From the NCBI RefSeq assembly GCF_014217785.1, contig NZ_CP048814.1:1240001-1304000 (forward strand): 64,000 bases of DNA, given 5' to 3'. The notes below the pieces were generated by a model, which saw nothing but the letters and a program-made list of their open reading frames with translations, was not told the origin of the DNA and ran no database searches. Numbering within the stretch: position 1 is the stretch's first letter; each line of letters opens with the position of its first letter. Below, in pieces: positions 46,267 to 55,488 of this stretch. Both the position numbers and the translations under genes were made by a program. This DNA comes from Rhodococcus triatomae (lineage in GTDB: Bacteria > Actinomycetota > Actinomycetes > Mycobacteriales > Mycobacteriaceae).

Positions 46267-46833
46267 ATGAGCGGACGCCATCGCAAGCCCACGAACACTG
46301 GCCGCAACGTCGCCAAGGTCGCCGTCACCGGCGCCATCATGGGTGTCGCCGGAGCCGCATTCGCCGGCACCGCCAACGCTGCACCCGATTCCGACTGGGA
46401 CCGCCTCGCACAGTGCGAGTCCGGCGGCAACTGGGCCATCAACACCGGAAACGGATACCAGGGTGGGCTGCAGTTCTCGCCCAGCACCTGGAACGCACAC
46501 GGCGGCGGAGAATTCGCCGCCTCCGCCCACAACGCCAGCCGCGAACAGCAGATCGTCGTCGCCGAGCGCGTCCTCGAGTCCCAGGGCTGGGGCGCCTGGC
46601 CGTCCTGCTCGTCCAGCCTCGGCCTGTCGAGCGCTCCGACGCAGCGTCAGGCCCCGGCAACGGCAGCGGAGACCACTCCCGCACCGGCCGTCACCGAGGT
46701 TCCGACCGTCGACGGTGCCGCCCAGGTCCAGGACGTCATCGACACCGCGATCGAGACCGTCCGTGCGCAGGGCATCGAACTCGACCCGCAGGTCCTCGCG
46801 TTCATCGACGCGAACCGCCACCTGCTGAAGTAA
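46267..46833 (+). CDS. rpfA: Resuscitation-promoting factor (RpfA-type)
   Basis: A 188-residue secreted muralytic enzyme. The signal peptide covers residues 1-38 (basic start, then VAVTGAIMGVAGAAFAGTANA). The Rpf lysozyme-like domain (about 40-115) reads DSDWDRLAQCESGGNWAINTGNGYQGGLQFSPSTWNAHGGGEFAASAHNASREQQIVVAERVLESQGWGAWPSCSSSLG with catalytic Glu51 and the conserved Cys pair. An Ala/Pro/Thr linker and a short helical end follow. It cleaves peptidoglycan to allow growth from dormancy. A c-di-AMP riboswitch precedes it. It is the Rv0867c position but lacks that protein's long Pro-Ala tail. Confidence 0.93.
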   Translation: MSGRHRKPTNTGRNVAKVAVTGAIMGVAGAAFAGTANAAPDSDWDRLAQCESGGNWAINTGNGYQGGLQFSPSTWNAHGGGEFAASAHNASREQQIVVAERVLESQGWGAWPSCSSSLGLSSAPTQRQAPATAAETTPAPAVTEVPTVDGAAQVQDVIDTAIETVRAQGIELDPQVLAFIDANRHLLK

Positions 46834-46846
46834 GACAGCTTCACCG

Positions 46847-46895
46847 GATGAATGGCACTTTCATCGCCCCTGAGGCGATGAAAGTGCCATTCATC
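46847..46895. terminator. Perfect 22-bp hairpin after rpf
   Basis: Arms 46847-46868 and 46874-46895 are exactly complementary (22 bp) with a five-base loop. It lies 13 bases after the rpf stop and is followed by TTGTC. A strong intrinsic or structural terminator. Confidence 0.92.
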
Positions 46896-46950
46896 TTGTC
46901 GTGAACCCCGCGGATCGCGAGCGAACACACGCGGCACACGCGACATAACA

Positions 46951-46995
46951 CGACGGAAAGGCCCCGCACCGGTGTGGTGCGGGGCCTTTCCGTCG
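46951..46995. terminator. Perfect 20-bp hairpin serving the opposite strand
   Basis: Arms 46951-46970 and 46976-46995 pair perfectly around the loop GGTGT. It is nine bases from the stop of the minus-strand small gene at 47005, so it probably terminates that transcript and backs up the rpf one. Confidence 0.92.
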
Positions 46996-47004
46996 GATGC
47001 CGTG

Positions 47005-47193
47005 TCAGCGATTGATGACGGTGTGCGGGTGCGCGTAGGGCAGGGACTCGACAGGAAGCGGGAATTCGGTGTCCTCACCGAACGGCGACAGACCGCCTGC
47101 ACGGGACGACGACAACTCCGTCACCGCATGGTCACCGTCAGCGACGTCCGGCCAGCCTGGATCCACATACTGATTCTTCGCTTTGTTAGCCAC
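47005..47193 (-). CDS. Small hypothetical protein in the Rv0863 position
   Basis: A 62-residue hydrophilic protein opening [62 protein letters not shown]. No signal peptide or membrane segment. Its place and orientation opposite the Rv0862c homologue match Rv0863, and the end resembles it as I recall. It starts at GTG, divergent from 47254, with its own hairpin terminator downstream, which supports it being a real gene. Confidence 0.72.
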   Translation of the reverse strand: MANKAKNQYVDPGWPDVADGDHAVTELSSSRAGGLSPFGEDTEFPLPVESLPYAHPHTVINR

Positions 47194-47253
47194 GCAGACA
47201 TTTTGACACCAGCCTTCGTCGCAGTACAGCCCAGGTCACTAATCTGAGGGGCG

Positions 47254-49563
47254 ATGACCGACACAGCCCCCCGACCGGAGCGCCCTCGCGGCACCCGGCA
47301 GCCTGCCGCGAACCTCGCGGAATGGCTGTCGGGTCGCAGCGACGACGAACTCGCCGACCTGCTACGGCTGCGACCGGACCTGGCGGTGCCGCCCCCGGCG
47401 ACGGTCGCCGTACTCGCAGGCAGAGCCGAACAGCGCACCTCGGTGATGCGGGTCGCGGACGGCCTGACGTCGCTGCACTTCTCCGTCATCGAACTGCTCG
47501 CGCTCGAACGGGCCGAGGAGGCGCCGGTCACGTTCGACGTGCTCCGGGACGCCGTCAACGGGCGGGTCCCGGTCAAGGAATTGCGGCGGGTGCTGGACAT
47601 GCTTCGCGCCCGGGCCCTCGTCTGGGGTGACGACACCGGGCTGCGCCTCGTCCCGGCCGCGACGTCGGCACTGCCCTGGCGGGTGGGACGGGCCATCGAC
47701 GGAGCGACGACGCTCGGTGAAGACGAGATCGTCGCGGCCCTGGAGCGGATCGAGCCCGCGGAACGGAACCTCCTCGACACACTCGCCGGTTCCAGTCCGC
47801 TCGGGCGCACCAGGGACGCCGCGCCCGGCACACCCCCGGACCGCCCGGTGCAACGCCTGCTGGCGGCACAGCTACTGCGCTGGATCGACGACGACACCGT
47901 CGAACTCCCCCACGAGGTGGGTCAGGTACTCCGCGGCGAGGTCGCCTACGACCCCGCGAGCCTGCGGCCACCGCCGGTGCGGACGACGCATCACAAGCCC
48001 GCCGACGTGAACGCGGCGGCCGCGGGCGAGGCGCTCGAGCTCATTCGGCACGGTGAGGACGTCCTCGCGGCACTCGGGGCCTCCCCCGCGCCCGTGTTGC
48101 GTGCCGGCGGGCTGGGGGTGCGCGAGCTCAAGCGACTGGTGAAGGCGACCGGTATCGACGAGACCCGGCTCGGGGTGGTCGTGGAGATCCTGGTCGCCGC
48201 CGGGCTGGTCGCCGCCGGCCCGCCCGATCCGCCGGTGTCCGACACCGGCGACAGTTACTGGGCGCCGACGACGGCAGCCGACTCGTGGTTGAACGCGTCC
48301 ACCGCGCACCGCTGGTACACGCTCGCCGGTGCGTGGTACGAGATGCCCCGTATGCCCTGGTTCATCGGCCAGCGAGATTCCGCCGACAAGCCGATCGCAG
48401 CGCTCTCGGAGGAGGGCCGCGCACCCTCGGCGCCCGAGGATCGTCGCGCGATCCTCTCGGTGCTCGCCGAGCTCGAACCGGGCGACGCGGTTCCGCCGGC
48501 CGACGTGAGCGTCTCCCTCTCCTGGCAGCGGCCCCGGTGGTCGTCTCGGCTGCGTACCCGGTCCGTGGAGAACACGCTGCACGAGGCCGCGGCGGTGGGG
48601 CTGGTTGCTCGCGGGGCACTGAGCTCTCCGGGGCGAGCGCTGCTCCACGGCGGCGACACCGAGGCCCAGATGGCGCAGGTGCTGCCCGATCCGATCGACT
48701 ACGTACTGGTGCAGGCCGATCTCACGATCGTCGCGCCCGGCCCGCTCACCGCGGACCTGCTGGACCGGGTCACCCTGGTGGCGGACATCGAGTCCGCGGG
48801 TGCGGCGTCGATGTACCGGATCAGCGAGGACAGCATCCGACGGGCGCTCGACGCGGGCATGACCGCTGCCGAGATCCGCGCCCTGTTCGGCACCCACTCA
48901 CGCACACCGGTGCCCCAGTCCCTCACCTACCTGGTGGACGACGTCGCGCGCCGACACGGGAGGCTCCGGGCCGGAGTCGCGTCGTCGTTCCTGCGCTGCG
49001 AAGATCCTGCTCTGCTCGCCGAGGTTCTCGCCTCACCGGTCGCGGAGGCGCTCGCGTTGCGCGCCCTGGCACCCACTGTCGCGGTGTCCCAGGCGCCCCT
49101 GCGGGCCGTGCTGGAGGAGTTGCGCGCCGCGGGATTCGCTCCGGCAGGCGAGGATTCGTCCGGAGCCCTGGTCGACCTGCGCCCCCGCGGCGCGCGGGTG
49201 CCGGTGCGGCGGAACCGCTCGGGACGTACCCGCGCAGTCGCGACTCCGGACGCGGAGCAACTGGCCTCGATGGTACGCACCATGCGGGCGGGCGACCTCG
49301 CCGCGGACACCGGAAAGACCTCGGGCATCCGCTCGGACGGGTCCCGCGCCAGCAGCGCGGCCACCGTCGCGATGCTGGCGACGGCCGCCCGAAACCGGAC
49401 CAGTGTCGCGATCGGCTACGTCGATGCGCAGGGTGTGGCGATGCACCGGATCGTCGACCCCATCGGGGTGGGAGGCGGCCAACTCGAGGCCTTCGATCCC
49501 GGCACCGGCGCGGTCCGCAGGTTCACCCTGCACCGGATCATCTCGGTGCGCCCCGTGGAATAG
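47254..49563 (+). CDS. Helicase-associated domain protein (Rv0862c homologue)
   Basis: A 769-residue protein of the Helicase_C_3/XPB-Ssl2-like family that lacks Walker motifs. The start is RQPAANLAEWLSGRSDDELADLLRLRPDLAVPPPATVAVLAGRAEQRTSV. Middle segments resemble winged helices (FHFSVIELLALERAEEAPVTFDVL-like LHFSVIELLALE). The family core is VLPDPIDYVLVQADLTIVAPGPLTADL, SMYRISEDSIRRALDAGMTAAEI and VPQSLTYLVDDVARRHGRL. The end IGVGGGQLEAFDPGTGAVRRFTLHRIISVRPVE resembles a WYL-type domain. In M. tuberculosis it is next to ercc3; here the sulfonate cluster separates them. Role unknown, perhaps DNA repair. Confidence 0.88.
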   Translation: MTDTAPRPERPRGTRQPAANLAEWLSGRSDDELADLLRLRPDLAVPPPATVAVLAGRAEQRTSVMRVADGLTSLHFSVIELLALERAEEAPVTFDVLRDAVNGRVPVKELRRVLDMLRARALVWGDDTGLRLVPAATSALPWRVGRAIDGATTLGEDEIVAALERIEPAERNLLDTLAGSSPLGRTRDAAPGTPPDRPVQRLLAAQLLRWIDDDTVELPHEVGQVLRGEVAYDPASLRPPPVRTTHHKPADVNAAAAGEALELIRHGEDVLAALGASPAPVLRAGGLGVRELKRLVKATGIDETRLGVVVEILVAAGLVAAGPPDPPVSDTGDSYWAPTTAADSWLNASTAHRWYTLAGAWYEMPRMPWFIGQRDSADKPIAALSEEGRAPSAPEDRRAILSVLAELEPGDAVPPADVSVSLSWQRPRWSSRLRTRSVENTLHEAAAVGLVARGALSSPGRALLHGGDTEAQMAQVLPDPIDYVLVQADLTIVAPGPLTADLLDRVTLVADIESAGAASMYRISEDSIRRALDAGMTAAEIRALFGTHSRTPVPQSLTYLVDDVARRHGRLRAGVASSFLRCEDPALLAEVLASPVAEALALRALAPTVAVSQAPLRAVLEELRAAGFAPAGEDSSGALVDLRPRGARVPVRRNRSGRTRAVATPDAEQLASMVRTMRAGDLAADTGKTSGIRSDGSRASSAATVAMLATAARNRTSVAIGYVDAQGVAMHRIVDPIGVGGGQLEAFDPGTGAVRRFTLHRIISVRPVE

Positions 49564-49629
49564 TCGGGACGTGGAATAGTCGGGACGTGGAATAGTCGGA
49601 ACACGGCATAGTCGGGACGCGGAGTACCA
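49555..49629 (+). repeat. 16-bp tandem repeat (x4.7) spanning the stop codon of the Rv0862c homologue
   Basis: GTGGAATAGTCGGGAC and close variants begin at 49555, 49571, 49587, 49603 and 49619. The first carries Val-Glu-stop; TAG recurs at 49561, 49577, 49593 and 49609. A period of 16 moves each stop one frame on, so all three frames are closed within 35 bases. Confidence 0.93.
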
Positions 49630-49651
49630 GGACCGCTGCGTGATCGAAAAC

Positions 49652-50284
49652 TCAGAGGACCTCGAAGCAATACAGTCGTCCGTACTCCTCGTACTCCATC
49701 GGAGCGAGGGCCTCGTCGCAGGACGAGGCACCACCGAGGTCGTCGATCCGGTGGACCACCCGGATCACCATGTCTGCTCCGGACTCTCCCGCGGACACGG
49801 CGCACGAGGCCGCCACGATCTCGACACCGACCTCGCTGACCGCGTAGCAACGTCCCTCGTGGAAGTTCGCCATGAGGCAGAGCGCCTTACCGTCTCGCGA
49901 GAGAACGCTGTCGAACACCCCGCATTCGTCGGGACCGGATCCGGTGTTCGCGACCTCGTAGATGGCGCGTTCGTCGGCACAATCACGCCGGGTGGGCACC
50001 GAATCCAGTTCCGAGAGCGGCACACTCCCGCTGGGCACCGCTGCCTCGAGACAGTCGCCGACCTCGAATGCGGTCGCCTGCCTGTCCGCCACCACGTTCA
50101 CACCCACCCGCGCCACTGCGCCGAGCACCACGAGCACGCCGATCACGCCGATCACGCCGATCACGGCCACCGCGATGATCCAGCCCTTGCGTGACTTCTT
50201 CGGCGGCGGAAATCCACCGCCCGGCGGGAAGGAGTGCCCACCGGGGAACTGCCCGAACGGCGGCTGCTGCGGTGGCTGTGTCAT
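49652..50284 (-). CDS. Membrane-anchored LppU/SCO3897-like protein
   Basis: A 210-residue protein. A Pro/Gly/Gln-rich cytoplasmic N terminus (QPPFGQFPGGHSFPPGGGFPPPKK) is followed by one membrane helix (GWIIAVAVIGVIGVIGVLVVLGAVA). The outer domain has paired cysteines (FEVGDCLEAAV, RRDCADERAIYEV, DECGVFDSVL, CLMANFHEGRCYAV, SSCDEAL and LYCFEV). The pattern fits the LppU/SCO3897 family of unknown function found in actinobacterial envelopes. ATG at 50284 (MTQPPQQPP). Confidence 0.78.
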   Translation of the reverse strand: MTQPPQQPPFGQFPGGHSFPPGGGFPPPKKSRKGWIIAVAVIGVIGVIGVLVVLGAVARVGVNVVADRQATAFEVGDCLEAAVPSGSVPLSELDSVPTRRDCADERAIYEVANTGSGPDECGVFDSVLSRDGKALCLMANFHEGRCYAVSEVGVEIVAASCAVSAGESGADMVIRVVHRIDDLGGASSCDEALAPMEYEEYGRLYCFEVL

Positions 50285-50335
50285 GCCCACATCCAAGCAG
50301 ACCCACCCGACGCCTCGGCGGACCTACAGCCCCTG

Positions 50336-53300
50336 TCAGCCGGCCGGGACGGCCTCGTCTCCGCTCGGTGCGTATGCGTCCCACAGTTTTCGATACGCTC
50401 CGGCGCGATTGAGCAGTTCGGCGTGGGTGCCGACCTCGAGAACGACACCGTCGCCGAGCACGACGACACGATCCGCTCGGACCGCGGTCGCCAGCCGGTG
50501 CGCCACGATCACCGTCGTCCGGCGCCGGGTGAGCACATCGGTGGCGGCACGCACCCGCTGCTCGGTCGCCAGGTCGAGCGACGCGGTGGCCTCGTCCAGC
50601 AGCAGGATGTCCGGGTCCACCAGTTCGGCCCTGGCGAGCGCCAACAGCTGGCGCTGACCGGCGGACAGGTTGCGCCCGTGCTCCCCGATCGGCTGCAGAT
50701 ACCCCAGTGCCAGCTCGGCGATCATCTCGTGTGCGCCGACGGCCCGTGCCGCGGCTTCGATCTCGGCATCCCTCGCCCCGGGACGGCCGTAGGCGATGGC
50801 ATCGCGCACGGTGGCCCCGAACAGGTGCGGTTCCTGCGGGACGACACCGAGTCGCCGCCGGAACGATCCGAGATCGTATGCTCGCGTGTCGGTTCCGTCC
50901 ACAAGTACCGCTCCGGAGGTCGGATCGTAGAATCGCGCGAGGAGCTTGAGGACCGTGGACTTGCCGGCACCGGTCCGGCCGACCAGCGCCACGGTCTCGC
51001 CCGCAGCGATGTGCAGGGACACCCCGCGCAACGCCTCACCGGCGCCGGTTCCGTATCCGAAGTGCACGTCGTCGAACTCGATCTCGCCCCGCAGCCGCGG
51101 TGCCGGTATCGGTCTGGCTGCCTGCGGCGTGGTGGTCGGCGTGCGCATCAGGCCCCGTAGCCTACCGAGCCCGATCACTGCCTGCTGATAGCCGTCGAAG
51201 ACCTGGGACAGCTGCTGGACCGGCGCGAAGAACAACTCGACGTACAGGACGAACGCAATGAGGGTGCCCACCGTGAGCGTCCCGTCGTGAACGCGGCCCA
51301 CGCCGATCGCGAGCACCAGTCCGGTCGTCACGACCGACAGGAACTCCACGAACGGGAAGTACAGCGCCATGTAACGCTGTGCCCGCAGCCGCGAATCGCG
51401 AAATGCCCACGCGCGCTGTGAGAACTGGACCGAGTTGTACGCCTCCCGCCGGTAGACCTGGGTGACGCGGATGTTGGTGACGTTCTCCTGCAGATACGCG
51501 TTGACGATGCCGACCCGGTCCCGCGCCTCGGCATAGGCGGGCACCGACTTACGACGGAAGATCACCGTCGCCACGACCAGTATCGGAGCGATCAGCAGCA
51601 GCACCGCGGCGAGCTCGACGTCGATCACCAGCAGGGTGATCAGGACGCCGACCATCGTGGCGGCGCTCACCACCGCTGTCGCCAGACCCGTCTGCAGGAA
51701 GTTGGACAGGCTGTCGACGTCGGTGGTCATCCTCGTCATGATGCGTCCGCCGAGCTCGCGCTCGTAGTACTGCAATCCGAGGCGCTGCAACTGTGCGAAC
51801 GTCTTGACCCGCAAGGTGTACAGCAGACGCTCGCCGGTCCGCCCGGTGACCCGCACCTGCGCGACACCCACCGCCCAGTTCGCGAGGACGACGGCGAGCG
51901 TGGCCGCCGCTGCCCACCCCAGTACGGTGCCCGATCCGTCGAGCACACCGTGATCGACGCCGAAACGCACCAGTACCGGGACGGCGATCTGTGCCAGAGC
52001 GTCGAGCCCGACCAGCACGAGGCCCGCTGCGAGTGGCCACGCGAACGGCGCGACCAGTCGGCCGAGCCCGAAACTCGGATCGGCGGCACGGGTCTGCACC
52101 CGGTCGACCTCCGGGTCGCCGGTCGGCGTCGGAAGTTCCGCAATCCGTGCCAGCACCTGCTCGCTGGGCGGGGCCGCGGACAGCACGCTGCCGCCCCCCG
52201 CACCACCGCGTCCCGGTCCGCTCGAACCTGCCGCCGCAGTGGCGAACGCGGCCGCAGCCCGGGCACCGAGGCCACCTTCCCCGGCATCCGCATCCTCACG
52301 GCGCCACAGTTCTTCGGTGATGTCGGACTCTCCGCTCACCGCTGGCACGGACGCGCGATTCACGGCCTCCGCGGTGTCCTCCCCACCGCGAAGCAGGGTC
52401 CGGAACAACGCGCATCGTTCGTCCAGTTCGGCAGTGGTACCGATGTCGACCATCCGGCCACCGTCGAGGACGGCGACGCGATCGGCCAGCGTCAGCGTCG
52501 AGCGTCGGTGGGCGGTGATCAACGTCGTGCGGCCCGTCGTCTCGGCGTGCATACCTCGGTGGATCTGCGCTTCGACCCGGGCGTCGACTGCGGACGTGGC
52601 GTCGTCGAGGACGAGGATCCGTGGGTCGGTGACCAGCGCCCGTGCCAACGCGATCCGCTGGCGCTGACCGCCCGACAGAGTCACACCCTGTTCGCCGACC
52701 ACGGTGTCGAGCCCCTCGGGAAGTGCGTCCACGAAGTCCTCGGCCGCAGCGATCCGCAGTACTTCACGAATACGCTCCTCGTCGACGTCCGGACGGCCGT
52801 AGGCGACGTTCGCACGAATCGTGTCGGACATGAGGTAGCTCTCCTCGAACACCACCCCCGACGCCGACCGCAGCGATGCCGACGACAGGGCGCGGGTGTC
52901 CACGCCGCCGACGGCCACCGAGCCGGAGTCCACGTCGTAGAGCCGCGGAACCAGCATGGCGAGAGTCGATTTGCCCGATCCGGCCGATCCGACGATCGCG
53001 ACCGTCTCACCCGGCTCGATACGCAGTGACAGCCCGTCGAGGAGTCGACGTCCCGGCACGTATCCGAAACCGACCGCGTCGAACTCGATGGACAGTGGCC
53101 CCTGCGGCAGGGCCACGGCATCCGCTGCGTCGGTGACGGAGGGCTCGTTGTCGATGACCTCCCGGATGCGTTCGACGGCGGCGCGCCCCTGCTGGCTCGC
53201 GGTCAGCAACGTCGCCAGTTGACGGACGGGGGCCGCGAATCCGGCGAGGTACGCGGTGAACGCGACGAACGTGCCGAGACTCAGCTCGCCGCGCAGCGCG

Positions 53301-54130
53301 AGCCAGCCGCCCACGACGAGGACGAATGCCTGCCCGATCATCGGAACCGACTGCAACGCAGGGTTGTACCGGCTCGTGAACCGGATGACACGGAGCCGCG
53401 AACGGAACAGGTTGCCCGCCCTGGCCTCCAGATCCGCGAGTTCACGCTCTTCCTGGCCGAAGCCCTTCACCACCCGCACGCCGGTGACGGCCGCCTCGAC
53501 GCCACCGGCGACGACCGCCGACTGCTCCTGTGCATGCCAGTTCGCCGGGAACAGATCGGCGCGGCTGCGCAGCGAGATGAACCAGAGGGCAGGCAGGATC
53601 GCGAGCGCCACCAACGTCAGAGTCGGCGACAGCACTGCCATCACGGACAGCGACATGACGAACATGAGCAGATTCCCCGTCATGTGCGGGAACATCTGCA
53701 GCAGCATCTGGACGAGCGTGATGTCGGAGATCGAGCGGCTCACCACCTGCCCCGTCTGCAGCCCGTCCTGCTTGACGCCGTCCAGTCTCAGCAGGGAGCG
53801 GAATGCGTCCCCGCGCAGTTCGTACTGGACGCCGAGCGAGACCCGCCCCGATCGATACCGCCGGGTGTATGCGGCGACGAACCGGACCAGCGCCAGGAAC
53901 ACCAGCAGCGCGATCCAGATCCCGAGCGGCGACTCGTCCGCCACGCCGTCGAAGGAGTCGACGACGTGGCGGACGGCCAGCGGAATGGCGGCGGTGGCTG
54001 CCGCGGCAACCACCGCCGCACCGTACGCGAGGACGAAGTCGCGACGTTGCCGCAGACAATAGCCGAAAAGGTAACGAAGCCAACCGGTGTCGGCGGCAGC
54101 TCCGGCAGCTCCCGTACTGGCGATCGTCAC
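50336..54130 (-). CDS. Fused double ABC exporter (TMD-NBD-TMD-NBD)
   Basis: A 1264-residue protein made of two complete type IV ABC exporter halves. Half 1: membrane domain about 20-320, Walker A GSAGSGKST, signature TLSGGQRQR, Walker B ILVLDDATSA. Half 2: membrane domain about 690-960, Walker A GRTGAGKST, signature NLSAGQRQL, Walker B ILLLDEATAS. Half 1 has DD before the ATS where half 2 has the catalytic DE, so site 1 is probably degenerate and site 2 hydrolyses. A Gly/Ala-rich linker (about 590-670) joins the halves. The GTG start at 54130 overlaps the stop of the flavin monooxygenase gene by four bases, placing it at the end of the ssu-type operon. Substrate unknown. Confidence 0.9.
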   Translation of the reverse strand: MTIASTGAAGAAADTGWLRYLFGYCLRQRRDFVLAYGAAVVAAAATAAIPLAVRHVVDSFDGVADESPLGIWIALLVFLALVRFVAAYTRRYRSGRVSLGVQYELRGDAFRSLLRLDGVKQDGLQTGQVVSRSISDITLVQMLLQMFPHMTGNLLMFVMSLSVMAVLSPTLTLVALAILPALWFISLRSRADLFPANWHAQEQSAVVAGGVEAAVTGVRVVKGFGQEERELADLEARAGNLFRSRLRVIRFTSRYNPALQSVPMIGQAFVLVVGGWLALRGELSLGTFVAFTAYLAGFAAPVRQLATLLTASQQGRAAVERIREVIDNEPSVTDAADAVALPQGPLSIEFDAVGFGYVPGRRLLDGLSLRIEPGETVAIVGSAGSGKSTLAMLVPRLYDVDSGSVAVGGVDTRALSSASLRSASGVVFEESYLMSDTIRANVAYGRPDVDEERIREVLRIAAAEDFVDALPEGLDTVVGEQGVTLSGGQRQRIALARALVTDPRILVLDDATSAVDARVEAQIHRGMHAETTGRTTLITAHRRSTLTLADRVAVLDGGRMVDIGTTAELDERCALFRTLLRGGEDTAEAVNRASVPAVSGESDITEELWRREDADAGEGGLGARAAAAFATAAAGSSGPGRGGAGGGSVLSAAPPSEQVLARIAELPTPTGDPEVDRVQTRAADPSFGLGRLVAPFAWPLAAGLVLVGLDALAQIAVPVLVRFGVDHGVLDGSGTVLGWAAAATLAVVLANWAVGVAQVRVTGRTGERLLYTLRVKTFAQLQRLGLQYYERELGGRIMTRMTTDVDSLSNFLQTGLATAVVSAATMVGVLITLLVIDVELAAVLLLIAPILVVATVIFRRKSVPAYAEARDRVGIVNAYLQENVTNIRVTQVYRREAYNSVQFSQRAWAFRDSRLRAQRYMALYFPFVEFLSVVTTGLVLAIGVGRVHDGTLTVGTLIAFVLYVELFFAPVQQLSQVFDGYQQAVIGLGRLRGLMRTPTTTPQAARPIPAPRLRGEIEFDDVHFGYGTGAGEALRGVSLHIAAGETVALVGRTGAGKSTVLKLLARFYDPTSGAVLVDGTDTRAYDLGSFRRRLGVVPQEPHLFGATVRDAIAYGRPGARDAEIEAAARAVGAHEMIAELALGYLQPIGEHGRNLSAGQRQLLALARAELVDPDILLLDEATASLDLATEQRVRAATDVLTRRRTTVIVAHRLATAVRADRVVVLGDGVVLEVGTHAELLNRAGAYRKLWDAYAPSGDEAVPAG

Positions 54131-55479
54131 CGGGCAGACACCAGCGCGGACTCCTCGGTGAACTGGTTCTCCGGACGAGCCAGACCGTAGTGACCACGCA
54201 GCGTCGACTCGGTGTACTCGGTGCGCAGCAGACCACGCTCCTGCAGGATCGGCACCACCTGGTCGACGAACTTCTCCAACCCGGACGGCAGCACGGCCGG
54301 CATGATGTTGAAGCCGTCGGCTGCGTCGTTGGTGAACCAGTGCTCGATGGTGTCGGCAACCTGCTGCGCGGTTCCCGCGAACGTCCGGTGACCACGACCG
54401 CCACCGAGCCGTCCGATGAGCTGTCGCACGGTCAGCTTCTCCCGGCGAGCGAGTTCGACGATCAGCGTGTACCTGCTCTTCGCTCCCTCGATCTCGTCCT
54501 CGGAGGGCAGATCCTCGGGCAGTTCCTCGTCGAGTGCCAGCTCGTGCGGCTCGACGCCGAACCGCGAGGCCAGCTGTGCACGCGCGTACTCCGGCGAGAT
54601 CAGCCGCTCCAACTCCGCCTCGAGCTCTCGGGCCTCCTCTTCGGTGTCGCCGATGACCGGGACGATGCCCGGCAGAATCAACACCTGCTCGGGATCGCGG
54701 CCCACCCGCGAGACTCGGTCCTTGACGTCCGCGTAGAACGCCTTGCCCTCCTCCAGGGTGGGCTGTGCCGTGAAGATCGCCTCCGAGTACCTGGCCGCGA
54801 ACTCCTTGCCATCCTCCGACGACCCGGCCTGCACCAGTAGCGGGTATCCCTGCGGCGAACGCGGCACGTTCAGCGGACCGCGAACCTTGAAGAACTCGCC
54901 TTCGTGGCCGATGACGTGCACCTTCGACGAGTCGCCGTGAATGGCGGCGTCCTTGTCGGCGACGATCGCGTCGTCCTCCCAGCTGTCCCACAGCTTGGTC
55001 GACACCTCGACGAACTCGGCCGCGCGCTCGTAGCGAGTGCGGTGCGCCGGGGTGTCGTCGAGTCCGAAGTTCTGCGCGGCCTCGGCGCCGGCGGTGGTGA
55101 CGATGTTCCATCCCGCGCGGCCACCGCTGACGAAGTCGAGCGAGGCGAACCGCCGGGCCAGGTTGAACGGCTCGTTGTAGCTGGTCGATGCCGTGGCGAT
55201 CAGCCCGATCTTCTTCGTGGCCGCTGCGATGGCGGTGAGGATGATCGTCGGCTCGAGCTTGCCGCTGGGGCGCCGTTCGGTGTGGGTGAACAGCACGGGG
55301 CTGTCCGCGAGGAAGACCGAATCGAACTTGCCTCGCTCCGCCGTCTGTGCGAGTGAAATGTAGTGATCGATATCGAGATTCGCGTTCGGGTCACTTTCGG
55401 GCAGGCGCCAGGCCGCCTCGTGGTGGCCGGTTGCCATGAGAAAGGCGTTCAGATGCAGCTTCCGTCGTGATGTACCCAT
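54127..55479 (-). CDS. LLM-class flavin-dependent monooxygenase (NtaA/SnaA/DszA family)
   Basis: A 450-residue enzyme of the NtaA/SnaA/DszA/SoxA group: KLHLNAFLMATGHHEAAWRLPESDPNANLDIDHYISLAQTAERGKFDSVFLAD, SGGRAGWNIVTTAGAEAAQNFGL, RYERAAEFVEVSTKLWDSWEDDAI, GYPLLVQAGSSEDGKEFAARYSEAIF and AADGFNIMPAVLPSGLEKFVDQVVPILQERGL. It uses FMNH2 and O2. Lying behind ssuA-ssuC-ssuB, it most likely cleaves a carbon-sulfur bond of an imported sulfonate or sulfone, but nitrilotriacetate-type substrates cannot be excluded. ATG start at 55479. Nine bases separate it from ssuB. Confidence 0.88.
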   Translation of the reverse strand: MGTSRRKLHLNAFLMATGHHEAAWRLPESDPNANLDIDHYISLAQTAERGKFDSVFLADSPVLFTHTERRPSGKLEPTIILTAIAAATKKIGLIATASTSYNEPFNLARRFASLDFVSGGRAGWNIVTTAGAEAAQNFGLDDTPAHRTRYERAAEFVEVSTKLWDSWEDDAIVADKDAAIHGDSSKVHVIGHEGEFFKVRGPLNVPRSPQGYPLLVQAGSSEDGKEFAARYSEAIFTAQPTLEEGKAFYADVKDRVSRVGRDPEQVLILPGIVPVIGDTEEEARELEAELERLISPEYARAQLASRFGVEPHELALDEELPEDLPSEDEIEGAKSRYTLIVELARREKLTVRQLIGRLGGGRGHRTFAGTAQQVADTIEHWFTNDAADGFNIMPAVLPSGLEKFVDQVVPILQERGLLRTEYTESTLRGHYGLARPENQFTEESALVSAR

Positions 55480-55488
55480 GGTTGCTCC

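Noticed and set aside
54131-55111. Extension of the ABC exporter frame to 1591 residues
   Set aside because: The extra N-terminal part is the antisense of the flavin monooxygenase gene and is Arg/Gly-rich without motifs. The GTG at 54130 fits the overlap and the start of the membrane domain.
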